This document shows positions 43,341 to 54,423 of a stretch of DNA of 64,000 nt, piece by piece. Position 1 is the first letter of the stretch. Every line of letters begins with the position of its first letter. The translations under genes and the position numbers were made by a program. Under the pieces are notes generated by a model. It worked only from the letters and a program-made list of their open reading frames with translations, searched no databases and had not been told where the DNA came from. Location: the NCBI GenBank assembly GCA_016618085.1, contig JABLTG010000003.1:1-64000 (forward strand), written 5' to 3'. Source of the stretch: Neovahlkampfia damariscottae. Lineage: Eukaryota > Heterolobosea > Selenaionea > Neovahlkampfiida > Neovahlkampfiidae.

Positions 43341-44545
43341 TTATTTCATTCTCTTTGAAGGCAAATTCTCATCAAAATTGATTTGAGTTCTTTTTTCACT
43401 AAAATATTGAAAGTGAAATACGACATCATGCATAGGTATTTCTCTGATAAATTTAAAATATTTTTTGGAGATCCATTTGATTTCTATATCATTCTGTAAT
43501 TCGAAAGATGCAAATATCAGTGAATTACCATCTTGTTTGATTGATTCCAAAACTAATTGTCGATCATTTCTGTATTCTTTAGGTACATACTCAAGTGAGA
43601 GACCATTTTGTTTCAGAGCCTCTAAAACTACTTCTTTATCATTTCTCAATTCCTCAGATGCAAATATCACTGAACGACCATTTTGTTTGACTGCTTCTAA
43701 AACCACTTCTTTATCATTGGTTAATTCCTCAGGTGCATATTGAAGTGAAAAACCATCTTGTTTGATAGCTTCTAAAACTACTTTTTTATCATTTCTTAAT
43801 TCTGATGATGCATAGTGAAGTGAAAAACCATCTTGTTTGACAGCTTCTAAAACCACTTCTTTATCATTGGTTAATTCCTCAGGTACATATAGAAGTGAAT
43901 CTCCATGGTTTTTGACTGCTTCTAAAACCACATCTTTATCGCTTTTAAATTTATTGGAGACACGTTGAATTGAACTCCCATTTTTTTCACCGCTTCTAAA
44001 ATTACTTCTTTATCTTTTTTAATTTTTCTGCGTGCATATGTAAATGAATTACCATTTTGTTTAATTGCCTCTAAAACTATATCTTTATCATTTCGCAATT
44101 CTTTTGATGCATAGTTAAGTGAAAGGCCATCATGTTTTACTGCTTCTAAAACTACTTGTTTATCATTGTTTAATTCCTCAGATGCATAACGAAGTGATTT
44201 ATAATTTTGTTTGACTGCTTCTAAGACCACTTTTTTATCATTTTTGAATTCTGTAAATACTTCACGAAGTAATAGTCCGTCTTTTTTAACTGCTTCAAGG
44301 ACAACTTCTTTATTTTGTTGTAATTCCTTGGATGCAAAGCAAATTGAATTACCATTTTGTTTTACTGCTTCCAAAACAACTTTTTTATCGTTTTGTAATT
44401 CCTTTGATGCATAACGAAGTGTTAGTCCGTGTTGTTTAACTGTTTCAAGAACAATTTCTTTATCATTTTCAAATTCCTTTGGCAGATCATCACAAAAAAA
44501 TCCTGGTCTTCTTACTAATTCTAGGGCTTCTTTTCTTGAAAGCAT
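43341..44545 (-). CDS. DUF4116 tandem-repeat protein (one apparent frameshift)
   Basis: The protein consists of a short leader (MLSRKEALELVRR) and about 13 head-to-tail copies of a 25-residue repeat with consensus NDKEVVLEAVKQNGxSLxYA followed by SxELR. DUF4116 repeats are common in Naegleria, other protists and giant viruses; their function is not known, though a solenoid scaffold is likely. Two overlapping frames (44545-43922 and 43931-43341) are joined by a repeat that starts in one frame and ends in the other: a run of seven A residues (plus 43981-43987) needs one more base for the repeat to read through. Either the gene is broken there or the homopolymer is miscalled. The tail (about 45 residues) is unrelated. 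ATTGG at 44581-44585 lies 36 bases upstream. Confidence 0.8.
43430..44480 (-). repeat. 75-base tandem coding repeats (DUF4116 array)
   Basis: About 13 consecutive units of 75 bases, readable on the plus strand as a recurring TTTGA-TTGCTTCTAAAAC-ACTTCTTTATCATT. Units differ from each other by roughly a quarter of their bases, so the array is not a very recent expansion, except that units near 43680 and 43870 are closely alike. The register is kept throughout apart from one missing base in a homopolymer. Confidence 0.8.
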
Positions 44546-44597
44546 TAGATTTGCAGTTGTTGTTTCAGAATTGAGTGTTCATTGGTGGAATTTAAAA

Positions 44598-44604
44598 CCA
44601 ATCA
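44598..44604 (+). promoter_or_regulatory. CCAATCA element upstream of the DHX35-like gene
   Basis: CCAATCA ends 30 bases before the ATG at 44635. A second ATTGG at 44581-44585 in the same 89-base divergent interval faces the DUF4116 gene. Confidence 0.5.
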
Positions 44605-44634
44605 TTTGTTTCATCAGTTCAACGAAAATAAAAG

Positions 44635-46889
44635 ATGAGTTTTTGGAAACCAGGAACAGCATTTCCAGGTGCTGAAATGGAAGGTGATAGAGATGTTCAA
44701 GCTGAAGGAGGTCTAAAATATGTCTTCAATCCTAACCAGAATTTAACACTTGACTTTCAAAGACAAAATTTACCAATTTATAAACAAAGTAAATTTAAGC
44801 GTCTTGAAATTAAATTTTTTTAGGAAATACAATTTTATATGCAGTTCAAGAATATCAAGTTGTTGTTGTTTGTGCAGAAACAGGAAGTGGAAAATCAACG
44901 CGTGAGATTAATATTTTTTTCTTAATAACTTTACAGAAATACCTCAATATCTTTACGAAGCTGGATGGACTGAAAATGGAAAATTAATAGGTTGTACACA
45001 ACCAAGAAGGATTTCAGCTATTTCAGTTGCCACAAGAGTGGCAGAAGAAAAAGGTAAATCACTTGGAACATTAGTTGGATATAACATTCGATTTGATGAC
45101 CGAACAGATGACACAACACGAATTAAATACTTGACTGATGGAATGTTAGTCCGAGAAATGATGGTAAATCAACTCAAAATGGTTAAAAAATATCTTAAAC
45201 TAGTTTGATCCACTGTTAACTCAGTATTCAGTCTTAATGATTGATGAGTGTCATGAAAGATCTTTACACACAGATATAATTCTTGGATTATTAAAAAAGT
45301 ATTTCATTTCTTACTTGTAACAAAATAGAATTTTGAAAAAGAGAAAAGATTTAAAATTGGTTGTATCATCAGCAACAGCTGAAGCTGATAAAATTAGAAA
45401 TTTCTTTGAAACAAATTTAACTAATGAATCAACGAAAGACACAACTTGTATAATTTCAATTGAAGGAAGAAGTTTTAACGTTGATGTTTATTATCTACAA
45501 AATCCTGTTGGAGATTACATCAAAGCATCCTTAGAAACAATTTTACAAATTCATAAAAATGAATCAAAAGGAGATATTTTATGTTTTTTAACAGGACAGG
45601 ATGAGATTGAAAAATTGATTGAAATGATTTATGAAAATTCTTCCATCTTTAAAAAGTACGGAGATTTACTTCCATTTCCATTGTACGCTGGATTGCAAGT
45701 TTCTGAACAGATGAAAATTTTTGATAGTGCACCTACAGGATCAAGAAAAGTAATAGTGAGCACTAATATTGCAGAGACTTCAGTTACTATTGATGGTATT
45801 GTTTATGTAATAGATTGTGGTTTTGAAAAACAAAAATCATATGATCCTCGTTCGGACATTGAAAGATTATTAGTTTCAGAAATTAGTCAAGCATCAGCTG
45901 TTCAAAGAGCAGGTCGTGCTGGAAGAAATAAATCAGGAAAATGCTTTCGTTTGTATACAGAAAAAGCATTCAATAAGACTTTGAAAAAACATTCAACACC
46001 TGAAATTCAAAGAAATAATTTGGCATCTCTAGTTTTACAATTGAAATCTCTTGGAGTGGATGATATTTTAAATTTCAATTTTATTTCATCACCTCCTTCT
46101 GAAATCATGATTAGGTCATTGGAATTATTATATTCATTAGGAGCAATTGATGATTATTGTAAACTCACATATCCACTTGGAATTCAAATTTCAGAATTTC
46201 CAGTTGATCCAAAATTAGCAAAAATGTTATTGATATCAGGACAGATGAATTGTAGTGAAGAAGCTTTGATCATTGCTTCAATGTTGACTGTTCAAACTGT
46301 ATTTTCTATTTCAAGGAATGTTCAAGATCGTGTTGAAAAAGCAAAAAGAAAATTTGCTGTTATTGAAGGTGATCATATCATGATGTTAAACAGTAAGACT
46401 TAAAAATAACTAATGCAATCACTTTAAGTTTTCTATGGATTCGTCAATGAAAACAATCGAACTCAATGGTGCTATGAAAATTACATTGATCAAAAAGCAA
46501 TGATGAGAGTGTTGAAAATTCGACAACAATTGAAAGATTATTTGAAGAGATTTAGAATTCCAATGAAATCATGTGGAGATGATCTTGATTCAATACGTAA
46601 ATGTATTGTAACAGGTTATTTTTCAAATTGTGCTATAAAGCAATCAGATGGTTCATTTTTGACTATTAGAGGTTCACAAAAGTTATTCATTCATCCTTCA
46701 TCTTGTTTATTCAAATATCCACCTGAAATTGTTGTTTATTCAGAAGTCATCCAAACAACAAAACAGTACATGAGAGATGTTCTTTCAATTGAAAAAAAAT
46801 GGTTAACAGAATTGGCTCCTCATTATTATGAATATAAAGAAACTGAGAAAATGAAAGAAATAAAATCAAAATCAGAAAATTATTTGTAA
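44635..46889 (+). CDS. DHX35: DEAH-box RNA helicase DHX35-like
   Basis: Six exons, 44635-44788, 44824-44901, 44937-45163, 45204-45298, 45329-46392, 46429-46889; introns 30-40 bases; 692 residues, close to the 703 of human DHX35. It starts [14 protein letters not shown], nearly the DHX35 N-terminus. Helicase motifs: [15 protein letters not shown] (I), [12 protein letters not shown] (Ia), [10 protein letters not shown] (II, DECH in place of DEAH), VVSSATAEA (III), [14 protein letters not shown] (V), [17 protein letters not shown] (VI). HA2 and OB domains follow. DHX35 associates with catalytic spliceosomes, fitting an intron-dense genome. The usual DEAH is DECH here, which is tolerated in some members. 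Confidence 0.94.
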
Positions 46890-46966
46890 AAAAAAATTTC
46901 AACCAATAAATTTTCAATTTGAATCAATGAAGTATTAGTTTGGTTTTTTATAAATTTGATGATAAA

Positions 46967-47425
46967 TTAACTTATATTTACATTTACAGAAATTGCAGTT
47001 GTGTTTGATATTTGAATAGAATCTGTTGAACCAACACCAATAAAACCTTTTTTTTGAAAATATCCATTTGGATGGTTAAATGTTGCAATTGTTAAATGCC
47101 ATAGATAAACTCCATGTGTTTGATCTTTTAAATAGGAAACGAGTCCTTTTATACGATTTGTTTTCAAAATTGGTTGACAATTCTGTTTACAATCAAAGTT
47201 CAATGAGTATTCTAATTTAAAATATGATTTTCCTCTTAAGTAAGCTTTTCCTTCACAAAAACAATTTTTTTCTATTTGGTAATTTTTAATGTGTATTTGA
47301 ATTGAGTCATAACTGGAGTTTGATACTGCAAAAATTATAAACAGCAGACCAGCCATGATAAAAATACCTGTCGTGATGACAGTGGCTGAGCATAAAACAA
47401 TTGCTCTTGTTCTTGTTAATTGCAT
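46967..47425 (-). CDS. Small single-pass membrane protein, unknown
   Basis: Single exon, 152 residues. One strong membrane helix near the N-terminus (residues 9-34, VLCSATVITTGIFIMAGLLFIIFAV) follows a basic start, suggesting a type II topology with an exoplasmic C-terminal domain. That domain is short, beta-rich and contains Cys at four positions (NCFCEG; FDCKQNC) able to form two disulfides, plus N-glycosylation-type sequons near the end. No family was recognised. It shares a 50-base divergent promoter with the next gene. Confidence 0.65.
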   Translation of the reverse strand: MQLTRTRAIVLCSATVITTGIFIMAGLLFIIFAVSNSSYDSIQIHIKNYQIEKNCFCEGKAYLRGKSYFKLEYSLNFDCKQNCQPILKTNRIKGLVSYLKDQTHGVYLWHLTIATFNHPNGYFQKKGFIGVGSTDSIQISNTTAISVNVNIS

Positions 47426-47439
47426 CTAGCTAAATTTGT

Positions 47440-47446
47440 CCAATCA
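47440..47446 (+). promoter_or_regulatory. CCAATCA element in a 50-base bidirectional promoter
   Basis: The motif is 15 bases from the start codon of the minus-strand membrane protein (47425) and 30 bases from the start codon of the plus-strand small protein (47476). The whole intergenic space is 50 bases, so one element must serve both genes. Confidence 0.5.
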
Positions 47447-47475
47447 AATCACTTTCCAAAGTTGTTTTGGAGAAG

Positions 47476-47723
47476 ATGAAAAGAAAAATTTCGTCGCAAA
47501 AACTTGAAAAAGTCTTGACAGAAATGAAGTCTACTGGTTATATTTATTATCCTAACTTTTAGAAATCAACTACCAAGCACTTTTGGAACGAGAAAATTTT
47601 ATTCAAAATTCAAATATTTCGATTTCAAGAATTTTGAATGTTTTACAAAAGAAAATTGAACAAAAAGATAAAAAGATTGATTTAAAAACAAATTGGTCAA
47701 AGTTTTCAGTTTTTTCCAAATAA
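47476..47723 (+). CDS. Small basic coiled-coil protein, unknown (73 residues)
   Basis: Two exons, 47476-47536 and 47563-47723, joined in phase across a 26-base intron, the shortest placed in the window. The intron has a clear branch-point-like CCTAAC eight bases before its AG. The protein is basic and helical, with heptad-like spacing (ISSQKLEKVLTEM, then INYQALLERENFIQ and ILNVLQKKIEQKDKKI), suggesting a coiled coil. No family was recognised. The CCAATCA 30 bases upstream and good splice phase support a real gene. Confidence 0.6.
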
Positions 47724-47797
47724 AGCTTCATGATTTATTTTGAATTTAGATTTTTATCCAATCACTTCATCTGATTTTTTGAACCTCAACAAAATCC

Positions 47798-49306
47798 ATG
47801 AACAAAACAAATTTGTGTTTTATTTTATTTATCACTTTATTTGCTATCACTCTTCAAAAGAGAATCTTATTTTATTCTGCTTTTATCTCTCAAAGCCACA
47901 ACACTTTTCCAATTGAATTGGCAAGAAATTTATCAATAGATCATGAAATTATTTATGTTTCAGGGCATAAATATGAAAGTTGGTTCAAGGGTACAAATGT
48001 TAAATTCATCAGCACAAAAAAAGAAATTGAAAAAATATTTGAAGAAGGAGATAAATTAGCTTCATCAACAACATCAACCCCAAAATCTCTTTTCACTCTT
48101 TTGACAAAACTTTATCCAATTCATCATGATGAATTCTCAAAATTAATCGAAGAGCTCAAACCTGATTTAATTTTTACCGATGAATTTTTAACAGTGGCAA
48201 GAGACATCCTTGCTGAAAAAAAAATCAAAACTGTTTTATTTTCATCTGGACCGGAATCAATATCAGGTGTTCATGATGAATCTTTCATTGGAAATGTTTT
48301 TTTCCCTGTTGAAAAAGAACTTTTGAAAAATTATTTTTGGTTGAGACTAAAAAAGATCTTAATTTTTCCTTACATGCTAATAAGTTCAATTAAGGAGTTA
48401 AAAGGGTTTTATGAAATTCGAAGAAAACACGGTCATCAAGTTAGTATGAACATGTTTGAAGATATCAAGAAGTATCCAATCATAAGTGTTTCCTTTTTAC
48501 CATTTTCGCACCCAGAAAAGAAATTACCTTTAATTAAAATGACTGGAGGTACAATAAGAAGTCATGATTTGAAAATCAAAACAGAATTATCAAAATGGTT
48601 GGATGAAAGAGAAAAGGATGGAGTAGTTTATATCGCCTTGGGATCAGCAGCTAAATTAGACAAAAAACAATCTCAAAGATTGATGAAAGGGATTTTAAAT
48701 ATACCAAAAATTAATTTACTTTTTGTCATTAGAGATGACATGAACTTTGAAATAAATGAAGAAGAATTCAAAGAATTTAAAAATAGAATAAGAATTGAAC
48801 GTTGGGTGAATCAACAAGGAGTGTTGTCTCACAAAGCAATCAAAATATTTTTATCGCATTGTGGATATCAAAGTATAATTGAGTCTTTAAGTTTCAATAA
48901 ACCAATTCTTGGATTAGGTTTGATTAGAGATCAGATTTTGAATGCAATGAGAATTTCTGAATTGAAAATTGGATTGAAATTAAGTAGAGATGGATTCACA
49001 AGAGAAGAAGTTTCAAACAAAATTAGAGACATACTCGATAATTATGTTGAATATGTTGAAAGAGTTAAACGCTTGAATGGAATCAGAAAGTCATATGGTG
49101 GAATTAAAACAGCTGTTGAGTACATAAATTATATTTTAGAATTTGGAACTGAAGATTTGATCCCTGAAAATGTTTCTTCAATAATTTCAAAAGGTTACGA
49201 TGTTACTTTCTTTTTAGTATTTTCAGCATTGTTTGGATTTATTGTTGCTAAAAATTTAATTTGTTATTGTTGTTGTGGGAGGCAAAGAAAATTGAAACAA
49301 GAGTAA
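47798..49306 (+). CDS. UDP-glycosyltransferase (GT1, ER-type)
   Basis: Single exon, 502 residues. A signal peptide (LCFILFITLFAITLQ) begins the protein and a C-terminal membrane helix (VTFFLVFSALFGFIVA) with a short Cys-rich basic tail ends it, as in animal UGTs, giving a luminal enzyme anchored in the ER. The donor-binding signature is present at about 350-395: LSHCGYQSIIESLSFNKPILG then DQILNAMRI; the usual HGG is HCG. VVYIALGSAAK is the second conserved strand. It should transfer a sugar from a UDP donor to a lipophilic acceptor. CCAATCA at 47758-47764 is 34 bases upstream. Confidence 0.88.
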   Translation: MNKTNLCFILFITLFAITLQKRILFYSAFISQSHNTFPIELARNLSIDHEIIYVSGHKYESWFKGTNVKFISTKKEIEKIFEEGDKLASSTTSTPKSLFTLLTKLYPIHHDEFSKLIEELKPDLIFTDEFLTVARDILAEKKIKTVLFSSGPESISGVHDESFIGNVFFPVEKELLKNYFWLRLKKILIFPYMLISSIKELKGFYEIRRKHGHQVSMNMFEDIKKYPIISVSFLPFSHPEKKLPLIKMTGGTIRSHDLKIKTELSKWLDEREKDGVVYIALGSAAKLDKKQSQRLMKGILNIPKINLLFVIRDDMNFEINEEEFKEFKNRIRIERWVNQQGVLSHKAIKIFLSHCGYQSIIESLSFNKPILGLGLIRDQILNAMRISELKIGLKLSRDGFTREEVSNKIRDILDNYVEYVERVKRLNGIRKSYGGIKTAVEYINYILEFGTEDLIPENVSSIISKGYDVTFFLVFSALFGFIVAKNLICYCCCGRQRKLKQE

Positions 49307-49310
49307 AAGT

Positions 49311-52300
49311 TTATTTTTTCATTTTGTATCCGACAATAAACGAAATTGACATCAATCCAACATAAACAAGTGAATTTTTAAAAATATTGGAAATTGAAGT
49401 TTCACCTTGAACTTTTGGTTCTTCAACAGTTTTGATTTCAACTTTTTCTTTTCTTTTCATTTCCTCTTCTTTTTCCATTTCTTCTTTTTTTAATTTTTTC
49501 TCCATAGAGTCTTTTTCTTCAACTTCTTTTTTCAATTTTTCTTTTTCTTGGAGTTGTTTTTGTTCCTTTTTTAAATCTTCAATGCTTCTTCCTTTTGGCA
49601 TTTCCATTTTTCCTGATAATGCTTTTTCAATTGTCCATTTACTTTTATCATTCTTTTTGAATTTTGGATGTTTTCCATCTCCTTCTGTTTGCATATCTTT
49701 TTGGAGTAAAGGTTTCATTGCAGTAATCAAACTTGAATACAAATCTGGAAATAAATTTTCTTGAGATGCTAACAAAGTTTTAATTCTTTGTCTTGATTTT
49801 GGCATTTCAAAACAAGCAGGACAATTTTCATCAATAACTGGTAATCTATTATCCCAAGCAAATTTTTTACATGATCTTTCACGAACATAAATCATTGGTC
49901 TTATAATTCTAATATCTCCTTCGTCATTGAGATAATTTGCTTTTTGTGTTCTCATTAACCCATTATGAAATATTGACATAATAAAACTTTCTGCAAGATC
50001 ATCAAGATGTTGTCCCAATACTAAAACATTGTATCCTTCACGTCTACATGTATTGTACATTATTCCTCTTTTCATTCTTGAGCACCATGAACAAATGGAT
50101 GTTGCTTCACATTCTTTAGCAGATTGAATGATATTATCTTCTTCATAAAAATAAGGGACTCCCAATTCTTGGAGATATTTCTTCAATGGTTTAGGATCAA
50201 ATTCTTCGGTTTGTGGATCTACTGTCATTGCACCAATTTCAAATTTGATGTGTAATTTTTTTTGAAGTGCATGTAAAGCGTGTAATAATGTTAATGAATC
50301 TTTTCCACCACTTAATCCTAATAAAATTCTATCACCATCTTGAATCATTTTATATTCAAAAATAGCTTTTTTAATTAATAATAAAAGTTCTTTTTCTGGT
50401 ACTTTTGGCCACAATTCTGCTGCTTTTTTCTTTGTTGATTGTTCAGATGGTTCTGATTCAATATCAACAAAATCACCCAATAACATTAACTCATTTTCTT
50501 CTTCTTCTTCTTCTGGTTTTTCTGTAATTTCTTCAATTTTTGGTTCTTCCATTTTTTCAGTTTCTTTTTTGATCAATTTTTCTTTTTTTGATTTTGATAC
50601 ATAAACTTTTGGCATAAAAGGACCATGTGGAGGAATTTGAACTTTATCTCCTCTTAATTCACTCAATGCTTCATTTGGATATAAAAACCATCTTAATTTT
50701 TCAGCACATTCATTTTTGAATAATAATTGTTGAGTTGCAACACCAAATGATGGCTTTTTAAATTCTTCAACTGCTTCATTCACAATTTCATATGCTTCTT
50801 TCATATATTTTCTTAATTCTTTATTTGAAACAACTTGACCAACAGGTGTTCTATATTCCATTGAACCATTTTGATAACTAATATCACCTAACCATCTTCT
50901 TGATAAAAATTTTTTGTTGTTATGATGAATCCATTCACCTGTCTCAGGATGAAATGTATAATGTGGAAGCAATTTCCAACCATAATTTGCAATAAAATGA
51001 ATTGCTTCAATTACAAAATCAAATGAAATTTCATCCATAAAATATGCAAAATTTAATCGAACAAATCCAGGACGAAGATATTCATGAACATCATCCACCA
51101 ATAATTCAGATTCAATACTTTTAGCTAATTCATAATCAATATCTAATAAAGAAAGAGCATAAGGACCAGCACAAGCACATCCAGATCTTGATTGAATTCC
51201 AAATAAATCATTCAATAAGACACCAACAAAATTGTGGTGAAGAAGAAGACCTTTATATTTAATCATAAATGAACAAATGGAGAGTCTTTTTGCATCAGTA
51301 TTACCTAAAATTAAAATGTTTTCATTTGTTTTTAATGATTTAAATGCTTTTTGAATTAATTCACATTCTAATTTTTCAATAGTTGAAGCTCCAATTGCAT
51401 TTTTCAATTGAAACACAAGACCAGCACGAATACTTCCAATAATAGATGGAGTACCACCTTCTTCTCTCTCATAAGCTTTTTTTAAATAACGATGATCTTT
51501 TTCAGTAACAAAAAAAACAGTTCCTCCACCTGGGTATTCTGGAACATTATTAACAAACATATGTTTTTTTGCAACTAAAAGTCCTGGAGAGCCTGGACCA
51601 CCAACAAATTTATGAGGTGATAAAATTATTGCATCTTTGTAAACTAAACCTCTGTTATCTCCTTCTACAACTGGATTCATATCAATTGGGATATAAGGAG
51701 CAGCAGCTGCGTAATCAATGACAGAATATCCATCATGTTGATGCATAATAGAACAAATAGAATCTACATCAACCATAATACCTGTTACATTTGAAGCAGC
51801 TGCAAAAGCACCAATTTTAAGTCTACTGTCTTTGTATTTTTGCAATTCTTTTTTTAATTGATCAATATCAGGTAAACCTTCTTTGTTCAAATTAATGTTG
51901 ACAATAGTTGCTTCTGATTCTCTCCATGGAAGTATGTTGCTGTGATGATTAAATGGACCAACAAAAACAACAGGTTTTCTTTCATCATCTTTTTTGATGG
52001 CTAACATATGAACAAGTTTATTTAAACCTGCAGTTGCTCCTGAACCTGCAAATATGACAACATCTTTTTTTCCACAATTCAAAGAATTAGAGATGATTTG
52101 ACGAGATTCATAACGAAATAGAGTTGTTTGTAAACCAGTAATAGAATTTGTTGTGTGAGTATTTGCATAAAGTGGCATTACTTCTTTTCTAAAACAATTT
52201 TAAAAAAAAAACAAGTCACTACGTAATGTAATCTTCAATGAATTTCAAGGATCTTCCGGAAGCAATATAATCACAGTATGTGATTTTTCTGTATCCATAA

Positions 52301-52491
52301 GGTCCAGGAAAAATTTCATTATCACCAATGACATTATTTCTGACGTAATCAAGCAAATCTTTTGAATTTTCAACAGCATCTACTTTTGTATCTTTTTTTG
52401 CGATGTTTTCCCATTGAATACTTATTTTTCTGTTTCTGGTTGCTGTATTTTCTTTCTTTATTTTTTCCACTTTTTTGTTTCCTTCTGACAT
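49311..52491 (-). CDS. Cysteine-desulfurase-like / TtcA-like tRNA thiolase fusion with C-terminal membrane anchor
   Basis: Two exons, 52491-52223 and 52188-49311 (34-base intron); 1048 residues. Residues about 65-500 are a class V PLP enzyme: YCDYIASGRS, MPLYANTHTT, the aldimine Lys in LSPHKFVGGPG (residue 283), and a cysteine-bearing loop SRSGCACAGPY (about 424-434) placed like the persulfide loop of desulfurases. After an acidic linker, residues about 690-930 are a PP-loop ATPase: LLGLSGGKDSLTLLHAL (716-721), CSWCSRMKRGIMY, LGQHLDDLAESF, IIRPMIYVRE, ENCPACF. Two CxxC pairs and the last motifs match bacterial TtcA, which puts 2-thiocytidine on tRNA with an iron-sulfur cluster. A Lys/Glu-rich coil and a terminal membrane helix (SLVYVGLMSISFIVGY) follow. 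The fusion supplies sulfur donor and thiolase in one chain; the tRNA target is unknown. CCAATGA lies at 52534-52540. Confidence 0.88.
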
Positions 52492-52701
52492 TAGTGTTCA
52501 ATTTTTTTTTGTTGGAAATGGAAAGTTGTTCAACCAATGAAATCTCTTTCAATTTTTAAATTCTAAAAAAATGTCAGAATTCTTTTCAATGTAATGAAAT
52601 TTTCTTCTTTTTTGTCAAACTGATTTGACAAATAGGAGGACAATTGACTAATCCAGAACAAAAATCCCATTCGCAGAAGTATTTAGAAAGAGAAGGAAAT
52701 T

Positions 52702-54423
52702 TTATTCAAAATCATTTGATATTTCAAAAGATTTGTAAATTCTTTCAATTGTTACCATTTCACCATGGTCCAACATTTCTCTGTTCGAATCAGGAGTTGG
52801 TGATGAAATTACAATTGGAAATTCAATTTTAGGTCCTTGATCTGTATGACCAAGTTTTGCTTGAATTTTAAGCTTATAAGAAACAGAAAAATCACTTTTT
52901 TGATTTTCAGTTGCAACTAAATCTGAAGGAATATAAAGGAAAAATGTGGTTTCCATTTTTGATTTTTGTTGAACTTTAAAACTGATTAATTGTCTTTCTT
53001 TGATATTCAATCTTCTTTCACAATCCATCAATTTCAATCCATTTTCTGATTTCCCTGTAAAATGCAAATCTAATTTTTGAATCAAAGAAACTTCAAAAAT
53101 TGACAGAGGATATGAAGAATCATAATTATTCCAAAGTAATGAAACTTTGGAATTTTTGCCAAGACAAAAATTTGAATATGTCTTTACTTGTAGTCTAAAT
53201 TTTGCGTATAACTTATCCAAACAAAAATAATCTTTGATTTCCGAATCATGAAAAATTGGAGCTGGATAAATGATGAATGGCACTCTAATTTTTGACTGAA
53301 GTAAACCAAACATGTTCTTGATTTTAGTCTTTTCCTTTTCAAATTGTAAACCACAAAATCCACGTACTATAGTGTCATGATCTGTTGTAAAATCAAAATG
53401 AAAATTTCCATAGCATGCTGTGATTGGAATATTGTATTTAAACCTAGCAGGTGATTTACGACAATCAATGATTCTATTGCTATATTTTATGGATGAACTG
53501 CAAAAAGAAAATGATTTTGTTGATTCAATCAATCTATCATGAACCAATCGAAATTCAGGCACATATTCTGAAGAATTGTTGAATTCAATTTTACCAATTA
53601 TGGTTTCTCCAGAAAAATATCCTAATGTATGATTCAAATAAACTTTTACAATATTTTGATCAGTTGCATGAAGATAAACAAGATACATTGGTTCTTCATC
53701 GATTTCTTCTTTTTCTTCTTTTTCAATAACAAATTCAAATGATTGGGGTTTTAGGAACTTTGATGGTGAATCTTCATCATCTTCATCAACATTTACATCT
53801 TGTTTACTTTTAAAGAACTGAAATCCTTTTTTCTTTTTCTTTTTTTCTTTCTTTTCAGGTTCTTCTTCTTCTTTGTCAATTATTGGAAATTTAACTGCAT
53901 TCTCTGGAGACTCTGGTGTAATTTTGTTTAAAAATTTATGGATAGTATCAATATCGTCTTCATTATCTTCAGAAGTACTCTTTATATTCCAAAAATCACT
54001 TTTCTTTGTAAAATCCTTTGATTTTGGAAATGTATCAATTTCTGTTGCAAATTCTTGAAATTCTGATGATCTAGCCAAATTTTCATTTTGTAAAATTTTT
54101 TGAAAATAAGTGTTCAATTTTTCAACTAATTCTATCACATTATGAGGATTTTGTGGATCATATTTTACTTGCGGAAAGGACAACTTTGGAACATATTTTA
54201 TCACAACCTAAGAACTTGTTAGAAATGAAAGAAATTTACTGATTCATGAAACTTCTTGATATAGTAAACGGTTGTTGTTTTTCTATTATTGTTATTGCTT
54301 TTTCTGTAAAATGCAACATATAATTTCTGATGGTGTGAATTGTTTTTATTTTCTTACAACGTATTTTTCACCATCAGAAGTGAATTCAAGTGAATACTCT
54401 TTCACTTTTATTTCCGTAAACAT
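52702..54423 (-). CDS. PX-domain protein with arrestin-like C-terminal half
   Basis: Three exons, 54423-54358, 54326-54240 and 54207-52702; introns 31 and 32 bases; 552 residues. Residues 1-120 look like a PX domain: MFTEIKVKEYSLEF, an Asn-rich variable loop, VYYIKKFHESV, PKLSFPQVKYDP and the closing helix LNTYFQKILQNENLARSS. An acidic and Lys-rich linker (about 125-235) follows. The rest (about 240-530) has arrestin-type strands: HTLGYFSGETIIGKIEF, IRVPFIIYPAPIF and VSLLWNNY. PX binds phosphoinositides, and arrestin-like folds act as cargo or ubiquitin-ligase adaptors, so an endosomal adaptor is the likely role. The arrestin assignment rests on general pattern and is less sure than PX. Confidence 0.65.

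Noticed and set aside
52644-52832. Plus-strand frame that could be a small gene (TNPEQKSHSQKYLERE)
   Set aside because: It overlaps the 3' end of the PX-arrestin gene in antisense, and no splice phase joins it to the ATG at about 52571 in frame.
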